From the NCBI GenBank assembly GCA_947452675.1, contig CANGDL010000001.1:124001-188000 (forward strand): DNA of 64,000 nt, given 5' to 3'. How positions within the stretch are numbered: position 1 is the stretch's first letter; every line of letters begins with the position of its first letter. Both the position numbers and the translations under genes were made by a program. This DNA comes from Microbacteriaceae bacterium. Lineage in GTDB: Bacteria > Actinomycetota > Actinomycetes > Actinomycetales > Microbacteriaceae. The notes under the pieces were generated by a model, which ran no database searches, was not told the origin of the DNA, and saw nothing but the letters and a program-made list of their open reading frames with translations. Positions 30,067-39,448 of this stretch are shown here, one piece after another.

Positions 30067-30905
30067 TAGATTCTCGCGGCGTGAATTGCGCTCACCAGGA
30101 TGGCGCGTGCTCCGAGTTCATAAAGTTCGTCCATCTTGGCGTTGATTTCGTTAGCCAAGACAAGTGAGCGAACGGCGACCCAGTCGGTGTCTCTCATTGG
30201 CGAAATGGTCGGTGATTCAATGCCTGGAGTGATTGCCGAGGCCTGTGCGACGAGTTCGGCCGGGCAGTCATAATCGAATATCACGTATTCACGCGCGACT
30301 AAGACGCCTTGCATGCGGCGAAGTAGCTGCATGTGGTCGGCCTTACGGTTACGGGCAACAATGAGTTGTGCCGAACTCTCCAGAATCACCGGACCAAAGA
30401 TCTCAAGCCCTGCCTGGCGAAGGGTGTTTCCAGTTGAAACCACATCGGCCACGGCGTCGGCAACGCCAAGGCGCACTGCAACTTCAACCGCACCGTCCAG
30501 TTGCACAAGCTCAACCTCAACGCCTTCGGCCTTCAAAAAGTCTTCTACGAGGTGCGGGTAGGCGGTTGCCACTCTCTTGCCGCCTAGATCTTGAATCGAT
30601 TTGAATGCACCAAGAGGGCCTGCAAATCGGAAGGTTGAGCCGCCGAAACCTAAGTCTGCAACGCTCTCCGCCTTTGATCGACTATCAAGCAGAAGGTCTA
30701 GACCGGTGAAGCCAACGTCTAGCGCACCTGCGCCTACATAGGTGGCAATGTCACGCGGGCGGAGGTAGAAAAACTCGATGCCGTGCGCTTGGTCAACGAC
30801 GTGCAAGTCTTTTGGGTCGCGGCGAACGGTGTAACCAGCCTCTTTTAGCATGAGGATGGCTGATTCTGAAAGGATGCCCTTGTTTGGGACGGCAACTCTA
30901 AGCAA
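30066..30905 (-). CDS. hisG: ATP phosphoribosyltransferase (long form)
   Basis: HisG performs the first, feedback-inhibited step of histidine synthesis. The 279-residue length is that of the long HisG_L form with a C-terminal ACT-like histidine-binding domain, so no HisZ partner is needed. Visible motifs are [34 protein letters not shown], and the PRPP-binding [18 protein letters not shown]. The start is TTG at 30905. It follows hisE by 27 nt. Confidence 0.96.
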   Translation of the reverse strand: MLRVAVPNKGILSESAILMLKEAGYTVRRDPKDLHVVDQAHGIEFFYLRPRDIATYVGAGALDVGFTGLDLLLDSRSKAESVADLGFGGSTFRFAGPLGAFKSIQDLGGKRVATAYPHLVEDFLKAEGVEVELVQLDGAVEVAVRLGVADAVADVVSTGNTLRQAGLEIFGPVILESSAQLIVARNRKADHMQLLRRMQGVLVAREYVIFDYDCPAELVAQASAITPGIESPTISPMRDTDWVAVRSLVLANEINAKMDELYELGARAILVSAIHAARI

Positions 30906-30932
30906 TGTCGTCTCTTTCGTCGGTAATAAGTT

Positions 30933-31196
30933 TTAGAAGAATTTTTCGAGGTCTTGAAGCGTAATGCCCTTTGCAGCCATCATGACCTGGAGGTGGTAGA
31001 TCAGCTGAGAAATCTCTTCAGCGGTGCGCTCGTTGCCTTCATGTTCGGCGGCCATCCAAACCTCGGCGGCTTCTTCAACAACCTTTTTGCCGATGGTGTG
31101 CACGCCAGCGTCGAGCCACTTTACGGTTTCTGAACCGGCTGGGCGGGAGGCTGCCTTCTCGCTAATTTCTGCGAAAAGCTGATCAAACGACTTCAT
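30933..31196 (-). CDS. hisE: Phosphoribosyl-ATP pyrophosphatase
   Basis: HisE removes pyrophosphate from PR-ATP, step 2 of histidine synthesis. The 87 residues form an all-alpha NTP pyrophosphatase of the MazG fold with the acidic metal-binding motif [13 protein letters not shown] followed by [14 protein letters not shown]. The hisE-hisG pairing is normal in Actinobacteria. It lies 28 nt after rpe, so the his genes are probably read through from the upstream run. Confidence 0.95.
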   Translation of the reverse strand: MKSFDQLFAEISEKAASRPAGSETVKWLDAGVHTIGKKVVEEAAEVWMAAEHEGNERTAEEISQLIYHLQVMMAAKGITLQDLEKFF

Positions 31197-31224
31197 ACCT
31201 CTAGATTACCCTGTGATTTAGAGG

Positions 31225-31896
31225 CTAGTGGCGGTGTCTTATTCCTAAATCCGCAAGATTACGCAGATGTTCGATCTGCTTAGCTCGATCCTCTGCCTTG
31301 AATACGGCACTTCCAGCCACAAAAGTGTCGGCACCTAGCTCGGCAACGCGTTCGATGTTTGACACATCGATGCCACCATCTACCTGAAGCCAAATATCCA
31401 ACTTTTCAGCGTCAATCTTTCTCCGAGCTTTTGAAACCTTCGCAAGTGTTTGTTCAATCAGGCTCTGGCCGCCAAAACCTGGCTCTACAGTCATCACCAA
31501 AAGTTGGTCGAATTCGTGCAACACATCCAAGTATGGTTGGACATCGGTGCCTGGTTTGATGGCAACTCCGGCTCGGGCACCAATAGAACGAAGGGTTCGA
31601 GCTAACTCGACCGGGTTTTCTGAGGCTTCCGCGTGAAATGTGACCGAGAATGCGCCGGTTGCAGCGTAATCCGGAGCCCATTTGTCGACATTGGCAATCA
31701 TCAGATGAACATCGAGCGGTTTCGGAGTAACCTGCTGCATGCGCGCAACCATTGGGAGGCCGAAAGTCAGGTTTGGAACAAAGTTATTGTCCATCACGTC
31801 TACGTGAATCAAGTCACAGTTGGCGATGGTGCCAAAGTCGCGCTCGAAATTAACGAAATCGGCTGACAGGATGCTCGGATTAATTCGTGCAGACAT
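31225..31896 (-). CDS. rpe: Ribulose-phosphate 3-epimerase
   Basis: Rpe interconverts ribulose 5-phosphate and xylulose 5-phosphate in the pentose phosphate pathway. It has 223 residues in a TIM barrel. Visible are NPSILSADF, HVDVMDNNFVPNLTFG with metal and catalytic residues, LDVHLMI, MTVEPGFGGQ, and LQVDGGIDVSN. It lies 13 nt after rsmB, the same order as in Mycobacterium, and 28 nt before hisE. Supply of pentose phosphate fits its position beside histidine genes, but that link is inference. Confidence 0.96.
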   Translation of the reverse strand: MSARINPSILSADFVNFERDFGTIANCDLIHVDVMDNNFVPNLTFGLPMVARMQQVTPKPLDVHLMIANVDKWAPDYAATGAFSVTFHAEASENPVELARTLRSIGARAGVAIKPGTDVQPYLDVLHEFDQLLVMTVEPGFGGQSLIEQTLAKVSKARRKIDAEKLDIWLQVDGGIDVSNIERVAELGADTFVAGSAVFKAEDRAKQIEHLRNLADLGIRHRH

Positions 31897-31909
31897 GGCT
31901 TCAGCCTAC

Positions 31910-33280
31910 CTAGATTGATTTCTTAATCAGGGCAATGAACATGGCGTCGGTTTGATTGAGATCCGGCCAGAGTTGTGTGGTTTTTCGGTTTCGGTTTAGG
32001 TGCAGGCGCGGATTGATTTCGGCTAGCACGGCATTCGCATCCATGAGTTGGAACTCAGCGCCGAGCTTCTTCTGACCCCAGTCAATAATCGCGCTTGTCT
32101 CTCCCTGGTGCGGTGAGCATGTCACATAAGCCAAGATGCCTCCAGGCTTAAGGGCGGCCCAGGCGCTGGAAAGCAACTCCTGCTGCAGGTTAGCCAATTC
32201 AGCAACATCGCTCTGCTGTTTGCGCCAACGGGCTTCTGGCCGGCGACGAAGCGCGCCCAGGCCCGTACAAGGCGCGTCTAACAAGATGCGGTCAAATTTA
32301 CCTGGAGCCGAAGTGCCTATCCCCCGACCATCTTCAACCGTCACACTTATGTGAGGGTCGATTGTTTCTAAAGCCTGTTTGACCAATTTGGCGCGGTGTG
32401 GTTGAAGTTCGTTAGCGATGAACTGGATGCCGTTAAGTTTGGCTTCGGCGGCCATCAAGGCAGCCTTGCCGCCCGGACCGGCACACATGTCTAACCAGAT
32501 CTCGCCGGTCGCAACCGGTGAAGCGTCAACGAGAGCCAGGGCAGCGAGCTGTGAGCCTTGATCTTGGACTCGAATTCGACCTTCCCGGAAAGCGGCAAGC
32601 TGGTTTGGGTCGCCGCCGTCAAGCAATGCGCCTATCGGGCTGGCTGGGCCAACCTCCAAATCCTCGAAATCACGCTTCGTCGCTAAGCCAGGCAAGGCAA
32701 CCAAACTCACAAGGGGTGCGATGTTGTCTGCAAGCAAGAGGTCACGTAGCGCATCCTTGCGACCATCCACCGTCAGGGCCTGCTCTAGCGCACGAACCAC
32801 CCAAATAGGGTGCGAAAATTCAACTGCGAGGCGCTCATAAGGGTCCTTGATATGACTAAGGACAATTTGTTCCCACTCGTCGCGAGTTCGCTCTGACACT
32901 CGACGCAACACTCCGTTTACGAATCCCTCAGCCCCTCTGCTCAGGTGTCCCTTTGTTAGGTTCACCGTCTCGCTTAGTGCAGCATGAGACGGAACTCGCA
33001 TGCCAAGAATTTGGTGTGCACCCAAGCGCAGAACGATTAGGGCTTCGATGTCAATCTCATCGCTATAACGTTGAGCACACTCCTCAATGACCCGATCGTA
33101 AAAAAGCTGCCAACGCAGTGTTCCGAAAGCCATTTCCTGTGCGAAACCGGTGTCACGAGAGTCTAGTTTTGAGTTTGCCAAGAGCTTCGGCAGAAGCAGG
33201 TTGGCGTAAGCGTCGTTGAGTTCGACTGCTCGCAGCAAATCCAGGGCGATTGTTCGCGAGGTGGTCTTTTTGTTATACAT
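31910..33280 (-). CDS. rsmB: 16S rRNA m5C methyltransferase RsmB/Fmu
   Basis: RsmB methylates C967 of 16S rRNA with SAM. It has 456 residues from ATG 33280, chosen because it overlaps the fmt stop by 8 nt and has GGGAAG upstream. A start 10 codons further up is possible. The N-terminal NusB-like RNA-binding domain covers about 1-140. The Rossmann domain has LDMCAGPGGKAALMAAEA (SAM site), LLDAPCTGLGALRRRPEARW with the PC catalytic motif, and the second Cys in YVTCSPHQGET. Near the end the sequence loses the usual long loop but looks intact. Confidence 0.94.
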   Translation of the reverse strand: MYNKKTTSRTIALDLLRAVELNDAYANLLLPKLLANSKLDSRDTGFAQEMAFGTLRWQLFYDRVIEECAQRYSDEIDIEALIVLRLGAHQILGMRVPSHAALSETVNLTKGHLSRGAEGFVNGVLRRVSERTRDEWEQIVLSHIKDPYERLAVEFSHPIWVVRALEQALTVDGRKDALRDLLLADNIAPLVSLVALPGLATKRDFEDLEVGPASPIGALLDGGDPNQLAAFREGRIRVQDQGSQLAALALVDASPVATGEIWLDMCAGPGGKAALMAAEAKLNGIQFIANELQPHRAKLVKQALETIDPHISVTVEDGRGIGTSAPGKFDRILLDAPCTGLGALRRRPEARWRKQQSDVAELANLQQELLSSAWAALKPGGILAYVTCSPHQGETSAIIDWGQKKLGAEFQLMDANAVLAEINPRLHLNRNRKTTQLWPDLNQTDAMFIALIKKSI

Positions 33281-34229
33281 AAATTGCTTTCTTCCCTGCG
33301 GGTAAGCCACGAGCCCAGTCGCTCGCAGCCATGGATTTTTTTCCCGCCGGTTGAACGGTCTTTAGCTCGAGAAGTGTCCCTTGGCCACAGGCCACAAGGA
33401 TTCGGCCTTTGGCAATTGTCACGGTTCCCAATAAAGACTCTTCACCGGCGAGGGTTTGCCAATCTGTCGCTCCAAGTGCACGAGCTTCGAGAATTCGAAA
33501 TGCATCATCATCCAGTGTTGTCCAAGCCATTGGCTCAGGGTTTAAAGCGCGAATTTGATTTTCGATTTCAATCGCATTCCGATGCCAATCAATGCGAGCG
33601 TCGTCACGAGTAAGTTTGTCTGCGGTAGGTAAGGAACGTAATAGCTCAGGGTCCTGTGCGAGTGGCGCACTTAGCTCTGCAGCAATTCTAGGCAGCAGTT
33701 CGAACAAGCCACTTACCCCAAGTTGAGTGAGCCTTTGGAGCAAGTCCCCTGTTGTTTCACCAGGCTCGATAACGGTCGGAATCTGAAGATGAATCGGCCC
33801 CGTATCCATGCCCTTATCCAGCTGGAAAAGAGTGACTCCCGTTTCGGGGTCCCCTGCCATGATAGCTCGTTGCACCGGTGCCGCACCCCGCCATTTGGGG
33901 AGCAAGCTGTAGTGAAGATTTATCCAGCCTTTGTCGAGCAAATCGAGTGCGGCTTGGTCTAGAAGTGCACCGAAGGCAACGATGACACCGAGCTCAGCGC
34001 CGGTTGCCCGAATTTTCTCCCGAACTTCGTCATCTATTTGGTTCGATTTGATGATCGGCAAACCGAGTTCCGCTGCAGCCTCGGCGACAGCTGAGGGGGT
34101 GAGAATTCGTTTGCGACCGACAGGGGCGTCCGAACGGGTCAAAACCGCTACGACTTGGAACGCAGAGTTGGCAAGTGCCCGCAAGGTTTGCGCCGCGTTA
34201 GCAGGCGTTCCAGCGAATACTATTTTCAA
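33273..34229 (-). CDS. fmt: Methionyl-tRNA formyltransferase
   Basis: Fmt formylates initiator Met-tRNA using 10-formyl-THF. It has 318 residues. The N-terminal catalytic domain contains the family signature around SLLPKWRGAAPVQRAIMAGD and GVTLFQLDKGMDTG. The catalytic Asn, His and Asp lie in INLHYSLLP and TGPIH. The C-terminal OB-like domain covers about 205-318. The start is TTG at 34229. It is preceded by priA (24-nt gap) and followed by rsmB with an overlap, as in other Actinobacteria. Confidence 0.96.
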   Translation of the reverse strand: MKIVFAGTPANAAQTLRALANSAFQVVAVLTRSDAPVGRKRILTPSAVAEAAAELGLPIIKSNQIDDEVREKIRATGAELGVIVAFGALLDQAALDLLDKGWINLHYSLLPKWRGAAPVQRAIMAGDPETGVTLFQLDKGMDTGPIHLQIPTVIEPGETTGDLLQRLTQLGVSGLFELLPRIAAELSAPLAQDPELLRSLPTADKLTRDDARIDWHRNAIEIENQIRALNPEPMAWTTLDDDAFRILEARALGATDWQTLAGEESLLGTVTIAKGRILVACGQGTLLELKTVQPAGKKSMAASDWARGLPAGKKAIYV

Positions 34230-34253
34230 AAACCAACCTAACCTTTCAAGGCT

Positions 34254-36128
34254 CTAGATTACTGTGTCCATTTTGATTTGAATCGGACGTTGGGCTCGAC
34301 CAGATTTGACACTTACGCGCTTTGAGCCAGCAGTAGCGAGTAGCACCTGAGCCTTTAGGGTCGCTGCCAACGATGGCCCCTGCGAATATTCATAGCGAAT
34401 CAAGGCACGCCAATCGTCAACCGCAGCATTCTTCGATGGCACCGGCATAGGGCCAAGCACCTCAATCTCACTTGGAAGCGATTCGAGAACCTTGGCCAGC
34501 AGCGCTTTTTCCCCGCTCAAGGACGCCATGCGAACAAATGGCGGAAACCTGAGTTCGACTCTAGATTGGTACTCTCTTTGGGCAAGCTCCGCTTGAGACC
34601 ACAGGGCAAATTTTTGACCTATAAAACCCTGCAAACCAACGGCAACGGCAAGGCCGCCAGACTTCATCAATGCAATCGCATTTGACCAAATGCGAACGGC
34701 ATCCTCACTGGCGCGAAGGTTGTCTCGAGATAGCAATTCATTGCAATCTAAGAGAACAACCGCACCATAGCCACCTTCAACACGAGGTTCGGCTCCCGGT
34801 GTTGACACAACAATCTGTTTTCCGCCAGGCACTTTCTCCAGTCGATTCTCGCCATTGGATTCGATGAGCTTAGTTCCTGGAAATGCCTTACCAAATTCAG
34901 CCGATGTGCGGGTAGCGCCGGCCCTACCTTGTTTTAGAGACCTGCTTCCGCAAGCATCGCAACTGAATCCAAGATTATGCGCATTGCACCAGCGGCAACG
35001 CGGTTGATTCTGTGAGTCAACCCATAATGGTCCTGCACAGTTTGAGCACTTCGCTCGATCACCACATCCGGCGCAGTAGGCCGAAACCGAGTTTCCGCGT
35101 GAAGCAACTTGCACAAGCACCGGCTCACCTTGATCTAGTGCTCGTCGGATTGCCTGCCACGCAAGGGAATCGACGCGAGCATTAGTCTCCGAAATCGCCA
35201 GCTTAGGCACGGCGAATGGAATGGTAATGTCCCGCAAGTATCCGATTTCAACCAGGCGCTCAACTTCAGAAGAGCGAGCGTGGGCAGCAAAAAGCAGGTT
35301 CACCCCGGCCTGATTCTGTCGAATCAACGCCACGTCGCGCGCGTTGGAATAAGGCGAAGTTGGTTCCTGAAGGTTGGTGTCGCCGTCGTCCCAAATGATG
35401 ATCTCGCCGAGTTTAGAAACAGGCGCGTAGAGAGCCGCTCGACTGCCCACTACAATCGCTGGTTCAGCATTCAAGCAGCGCAAAAATGCCGCATACCGGA
35501 GTGAATTTGTTTGCTGTGATGTGTAGTCGACAATATTTTCAGTCGAGGTCTTCTGGGCCAACTCGGAAAGCAAAACAGCTTGATCGCGATAATCAGGCAC
35601 AACAAGGATGGTCGACTCGCCTGATTCAAGGTTGGCGATGGCTCGACTGGTAAGTTGTTGCACCCAAACGGCGCCAAACTCATTCGTGCGAGGTTCGATA
35701 AAGACGAAGGCTCGCTCTCCTCTACCTTTATCCCTCGGCGTTTGCCTGGGCTCCCCAGGGTTCGAAGGAAGCCATTTCTTTTCCACCGCCACCGATCTAG
35801 CAGGAATGGCAAGCTTGAAAACATCAGCGATGGTTGCAGCCTGCCGGTCCGCAACTGCACGGCAAAGCATGTAAATCTCCGGGGTGAGAACCGAGACCGG
35901 TGATACCAGCTCTTCAAGGCGCGCAAGTTTGCCAGGGAACGCGGATTCGCTAACGAGTTCCACAACGAATCCATCTGAAAGAGCAGAACCGCGACCGAAC
36001 GGAACACGCACTCGGGCGCCGATAGTTATGCTTTCGCGCAACTCATCGGCAATTTCGTAGTCGAATAGCCGGTCTAGTTGAGGAAGCGGCGAGTCAATAG
36101 CGACTCTGGCGACACCAAAGCCTGTCAC
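34254..36128 (-). CDS. priA: Primosomal protein N' with degenerate helicase motifs
   Basis: PriA restarts stalled replication forks. This 624-residue protein keeps the N-terminal DNA-binding domain (PLPQLDRLFDYEI) and the eight zinc-binding cysteines (CAGCGDRAKC, CSNC, CRWC, CDACG near 325-370). It has no Walker A lysine loop, and the DEEH box position reads WDDGDT. This matches the helicase-dead PriA known from mycobacteria and other Actinobacteria, so it probably acts as a DNA-structure-binding loader rather than an unwinding enzyme. The start is GTG at 36128 with no strong Shine-Dalgarno, 9 nt after metK. Confidence 0.93.
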   Translation of the reverse strand: MTGFGVARVAIDSPLPQLDRLFDYEIADELRESITIGARVRVPFGRGSALSDGFVVELVSESAFPGKLARLEELVSPVSVLTPEIYMLCRAVADRQAATIADVFKLAIPARSVAVEKKWLPSNPGEPRQTPRDKGRGERAFVFIEPRTNEFGAVWVQQLTSRAIANLESGESTILVVPDYRDQAVLLSELAQKTSTENIVDYTSQQTNSLRYAAFLRCLNAEPAIVVGSRAALYAPVSKLGEIIIWDDGDTNLQEPTSPYSNARDVALIRQNQAGVNLLFAAHARSSEVERLVEIGYLRDITIPFAVPKLAISETNARVDSLAWQAIRRALDQGEPVLVQVASRGNSVSAYCAGCGDRAKCSNCAGPLWVDSQNQPRCRWCNAHNLGFSCDACGSRSLKQGRAGATRTSAEFGKAFPGTKLIESNGENRLEKVPGGKQIVVSTPGAEPRVEGGYGAVVLLDCNELLSRDNLRASEDAVRIWSNAIALMKSGGLAVAVGLQGFIGQKFALWSQAELAQREYQSRVELRFPPFVRMASLSGEKALLAKVLESLPSEIEVLGPMPVPSKNAAVDDWRALIRYEYSQGPSLAATLKAQVLLATAGSKRVSVKSGRAQRPIQIKMDTVI

Positions 36129-36137
36129 GTGAGGCGC

Positions 36138-37331
36138 CTAAGCGTTTACTGCCGAACGCAGGGCTTCAGCGCGGTCAAGTGCTTCCCAGGTAAATTCTGG
36201 AAGCTCTCTGCCGAAGTGACCATAGGCCGCGGTCTTCGAATAAATCGGGCGAAGCAATTTAAGGCTCTCGATGATGGCCTTCGGGCGCAGATCGAACACC
36301 TCGTTTATGGCCGCGACAATCGCCTCGTCGGCGATCTTGCCGGTGCCGAATGTTTCAACATAGAGCCCCACCGGGCGAGCCACACCGATTGCATAGGCAA
36401 CCTGCACTTCTACTCGGTCTGCCAAACCCGCTGCAACCACGTTTTTTGCCACGTGACGCAATGCATAGGCGGCAGATCTGTCGACCTTTGAAGGGTCTTT
36501 GCCAGAAAACGCGCCGCCACCGTGGCGGCTTGCGCCACCATACGTGTCAACAATGATCTTGCGACCAGTCAAACCGGCATCACCCATCGGGCCACCCACG
36601 ACGAAGGTTCCAGTTGGGTTGATGAATAACTTCACACCTGAATAGTCAAGCCCAGTCTGTTCAAGAATTGGGTTGATAACGCTCTCACGCATCGCATCAA
36701 CAATGTCTACATGTGAAACGCCAGGGTTGTGCTGAGTTGATAGAACAACGGCTTCGATAGTCTTCGGGGTTGTTCCCTCGAACCCAACGGTTACCTGAGT
36801 CTTGCCATCCGGGCGGAGGAATGAAACTTCGCCGCTCTTGCGAACCGAAGCCAAACGCTCGCTCAAGCGGTGTGAGATGTGAATTGCGGTTGGCATTAAA
36901 GTCTTAGTTTCGTTGGTTGCATAACCAAACATGATTCCCTGGTCGCCGGCACCCTGAGCGTCGAAACGGTCAACCGAACCTCCCTCGCGGGTTTCGAAAC
37001 CAGCGTCAACTCCCTGAGCAATGTCAGGAGACTGCTGGCCAATTGAGATCGAAACGCCGCAGCTTGCACCGTCGAAACCGATGTCCGAGCTGGTGTAACC
37101 AATTTCTTGGACCTTTTCGCGAACCAGTCGAGGAATCTCTACGTACCCGGCGGTGGTAACTTCACCGGCAACATGCACTAGACCGGTAGTGACCATGGTC
37201 TCCACGGCAACGCGGGAATTCGGGTCTTGTTCGAGCATCGCGTCAAGAATCGCATCCGAAATCTGGTCACAGATCTTGTCTGGGTGACCCTCGGTTACAG
37301 ATTCAGAAGTGAAAAGTCTTAGCTCGCTCAT
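36138..37331 (-). CDS. metK: S-adenosylmethionine synthetase
   Basis: MetK makes SAM from methionine and ATP. It has 397 residues. It carries the GHPDK motif at 15-19, the hexapeptide-type GAGDQG in [17 protein letters not shown], the P-loop-like [16 protein letters not shown], and [12 protein letters not shown]. Full length for the family. Only 7 nt separate it from coaBC, so there is no room for a SAM riboswitch directly upstream. SAM supply fits with the methyltransferase RsmB downstream. Confidence 0.97.
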   Translation of the reverse strand: MSELRLFTSESVTEGHPDKICDQISDAILDAMLEQDPNSRVAVETMVTTGLVHVAGEVTTAGYVEIPRLVREKVQEIGYTSSDIGFDGASCGVSISIGQQSPDIAQGVDAGFETREGGSVDRFDAQGAGDQGIMFGYATNETKTLMPTAIHISHRLSERLASVRKSGEVSFLRPDGKTQVTVGFEGTTPKTIEAVVLSTQHNPGVSHVDIVDAMRESVINPILEQTGLDYSGVKLFINPTGTFVVGGPMGDAGLTGRKIIVDTYGGASRHGGGAFSGKDPSKVDRSAAYALRHVAKNVVAAGLADRVEVQVAYAIGVARPVGLYVETFGTGKIADEAIVAAINEVFDLRPKAIIESLKLLRPIYSKTAAYGHFGRELPEFTWEALDRAEALRSAVNA

Positions 37332-37338
37332 CCGTCAA

Positions 37339-38532
37339 TCATATCTCTTGACTAAGGACATCAAGGATGTGATTGGCGATTGTAGTTTTCGAACCGTCAC
37401 GAGCTGTAACACTCCCCTTTTTGGTCACAACTAAAACGGAGTTTTGATCAGAACCAAAGACGGCGCCGTTGCTCACGTTATTCGCGACCAGTATGTCGCA
37501 ACCCTTTGACTCGAGTTTGTGCTCGGCGAGGCGTTGCAAATCGTTCGTATTCGACGCGGTCTCCGCGGCGAATCCAACCGACAAAACTTTCAGACCTTCG
37601 AGATTGATAGTTGAGACCAAGCCGGCCAGGATGTCTGGGTTGGCGACAAGCCTTAGTGTGATCTCTTCACCGAGCTCGCTTCGCTTGAGTTTTTTATCCG
37701 ACGTGTTTTCGACACGGAAATCGGCCACTGCCGCAGCCATGATTACGGCATCCACGAAGTTCAGGTGACCAGATACCTCCGCCTCAAGCTCGGCTGCAGT
37801 AGACACTCGTACGAATTCGTGGATGGCCGAGATCGGTTCGCTGACGTTTGCGGCAATCAGAGTGACCTTTGCACCGCGCTTTGTAGCCTCCGTCGCGAGG
37901 GCGATCCCTTGCATGCCGCTCGAGTGATTGCCGAGAAATCTAACCGGGTCGATTGGCTCTTGCGTGCCACCAGCGGTTATCAGAATGTGTTTTCCAACTA
38001 GGTCTTGCGGGGCTGCCAATGCGAGGGCGGCAGCGACAATCTCATCGGGTTCGGGAAGGCGTCCTGCGCCGCTGTCGGCACCGGTTAGGCGCCCAACAGC
38101 GGGTTCTAAAATTTCGATTCCGCGCTCTCTCAAGGTAGCCACATTGCCAACGGTTGCAGCGTTTTGCCACATTTCGGTGTGCATTGCCGGCGCAACGAGG
38201 ATTGGAGCCTTGGTTGCTAGAAGCGTGTTCATCAGGAGGTCATCGGCCAAGCCGGAGGCCATCCTGGCCAAGAAAGAAGCGGTTGCCGGGGCCACGATGA
38301 TTAGATCAGCTGTCTGCCCTAGTTCGACGTGCTTCACCGATTCAACGTCGGTGTAAAGGTCGGGGTCGACGCTGTTGTGCGAAAGCGCCTCCAGCGTGGT
38401 CGCACCAATGAAGCGTAACGCGTTCGCGGTTGGGATTACTTTTACGTCGTGACCGGCTTCGGTCAAAAGGCGAATGATGCCCGTGGCTTTATAGGCAGCA
38501 ATGCCACCTGTAACGCCAAGGACTACGCGCAT
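37339..38532 (-). CDS. coaBC: Bifunctional phosphopantothenoylcysteine decarboxylase/synthetase
   Basis: CoaBC joins cysteine to 4'-phosphopantothenate (CoaB, C-terminal half) and decarboxylates the product (CoaC, FMN-binding N-terminal half). It has 397 residues. The N-terminus VTGGIAAYKA is the flavoprotein start, and the PAMHTEMW segment corresponds to PxMNxxMW with His at the Asn place, as I recall from actinobacterial forms. The clamp that carries a catalytic Cys in E. coli Dfp reads GADSGAGRLPEP, without Cys. The CoaB part shows ITAGGTQEPIDPVRFLGNHSSG and MAAAVADF. It lies 26 nt after rpoZ. CoaE of the same pathway is at 8600-9211. Confidence 0.95.
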   Translation of the reverse strand: MRVVLGVTGGIAAYKATGIIRLLTEAGHDVKVIPTANALRFIGATTLEALSHNSVDPDLYTDVESVKHVELGQTADLIIVAPATASFLARMASGLADDLLMNTLLATKAPILVAPAMHTEMWQNAATVGNVATLRERGIEILEPAVGRLTGADSGAGRLPEPDEIVAAALALAAPQDLVGKHILITAGGTQEPIDPVRFLGNHSSGMQGIALATEATKRGAKVTLIAANVSEPISAIHEFVRVSTAAELEAEVSGHLNFVDAVIMAAAVADFRVENTSDKKLKRSELGEEITLRLVANPDILAGLVSTINLEGLKVLSVGFAAETASNTNDLQRLAEHKLESKGCDILVANNVSNGAVFGSDQNSVLVVTKKGSVTARDGSKTTIANHILDVLSQEI

Positions 38533-38558
38533 GGGATCTCTAAGCGAGAAGAGCCGAA

Positions 38559-38813
38559 TTACTCGGCGGCGTGCTTCTCTAGCTTGTTCTGGTCGATCTC
38601 GTGCATCGCGATGGTTAGAGGTTTCTCATCAACGGTTGCGTCAACTAGCGGGCCAACGTTGTTGAAGAGTGAGCCCTCGTGAAGAGCTGAGTAGTAGTCG
38701 TTGATCTGACGGGCACGCTTCGATGCGAAGATGACAAGCTCATACTTTGAGCCAACGTGGGTCATTAGGTTGTCGATCGCTGGAGAAACGATACCTTCAA
38801 GCTTTTCAGACAT
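38559..38813 (-). CDS. rpoZ: RNA polymerase omega subunit
   Basis: Omega helps assemble the beta' subunit. The 84-residue protein has the conserved core [20 protein letters not shown], then a short acidic tail. The placement gmk-rpoZ-coaBC-metK is standard in Actinobacteria, which supports the call for such a small protein. The ATG at 38813 is preceded by a 64-nt gap from gmk, the largest break in this part of the run, so an internal promoter could be present. I see no strong one. Confidence 0.94.
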   Translation of the reverse strand: MSEKLEGIVSPAIDNLMTHVGSKYELVIFASKRARQINDYYSALHEGSLFNNVGPLVDATVDEKPLTIAMHEIDQNKLEKHAAE

Positions 38814-38877
38814 GATTCAACTTTCGTTAGAGATGGCGGCCCATGTGCAAACTAGGTTGCGAAATCGGATGCGATTA

Positions 38878-39429
38878 TTAGGCCTGCATCAAGTCTACGA
38901 CTTCAGAGGCACATCTAGCCACTTCATCGTTGATAACTACGTAATCAAATTCGCTCTGAGCGGCTAGCTCTAGTTTTGCGGTTTCGAGTCGGCGAGTCTG
39001 TTCAACGGCGGTTTCTGTGCCTCGGCCCTGCAGTCGCATCACCAGGTCATACCAGCTTGGCGGCGCAATAAAAACGAGCTTGGCTTCGGGCATGCTTTTT
39101 TTCACCTGACGGGCACCTTGAATGTCGATTTCTAGGATTACCTGTTTGCCCTCTTTGAGAGCGTCAAGAACTGGCTGCTTAGGAGTTCCATATTTATTCT
39201 CACCATGGACAACCGCATATTCGAGCATGTCGCCGGATGCGATCATTTCGTCAAACTTTTCGTGAGTGAGGAAAAAGTAGCTCTGACCTTCTATTTCGCC
39301 CGGACGGGGTGACCGTGTAGTTGCCGAAACAGATAAGTGCACATTTGGATAATGCCCCAGGATGTGCTTCACGACGGTGCCCTTACCAACGGCGGTTGGC
39401 CCGGCTAGAACGATCAGCTGATTGGTCAT
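38878..39429 (-). CDS. gmk: Guanylate kinase
   Basis: Gmk phosphorylates GMP to GDP. It has 183 residues from ATG 39429. The P-loop GPTAVGKGT is at 10-18, the GMP-binding segment SATTRSPRPGEIEGQSYFF follows, and a later block is EYAVVHGENKYGTP. It starts 19 nt after pyrF. An upstream in-frame start would run into pyrF and adds no conserved sequence. The actinobacterial IHF gene (mIHF/sIHF) that usually sits between pyrF and gmk is missing, and Gmk carries no N-terminal extension that could replace it. Confidence 0.95.
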   Translation of the reverse strand: MTNQLIVLAGPTAVGKGTVVKHILGHYPNVHLSVSATTRSPRPGEIEGQSYFFLTHEKFDEMIASGDMLEYAVVHGENKYGTPKQPVLDALKEGKQVILEIDIQGARQVKKSMPEAKLVFIAPPSWYDLVMRLQGRGTETAVEQTRRLETAKLELAAQSEFDYVVINDEVARCASEVVDLMQA

Positions 39430-39448
39430 ATTCTCAGTCTCGCAGAAA

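Noticed and set aside
35471-36007. 178-codon minus-strand open frame inside priA
   Set aside because: Overlaps priA in another frame and shows no family motif.
37332-37338. SAM riboswitch before metK
   Set aside because: Only 7 nt separate coaBC from metK, so there is no space for an aptamer.
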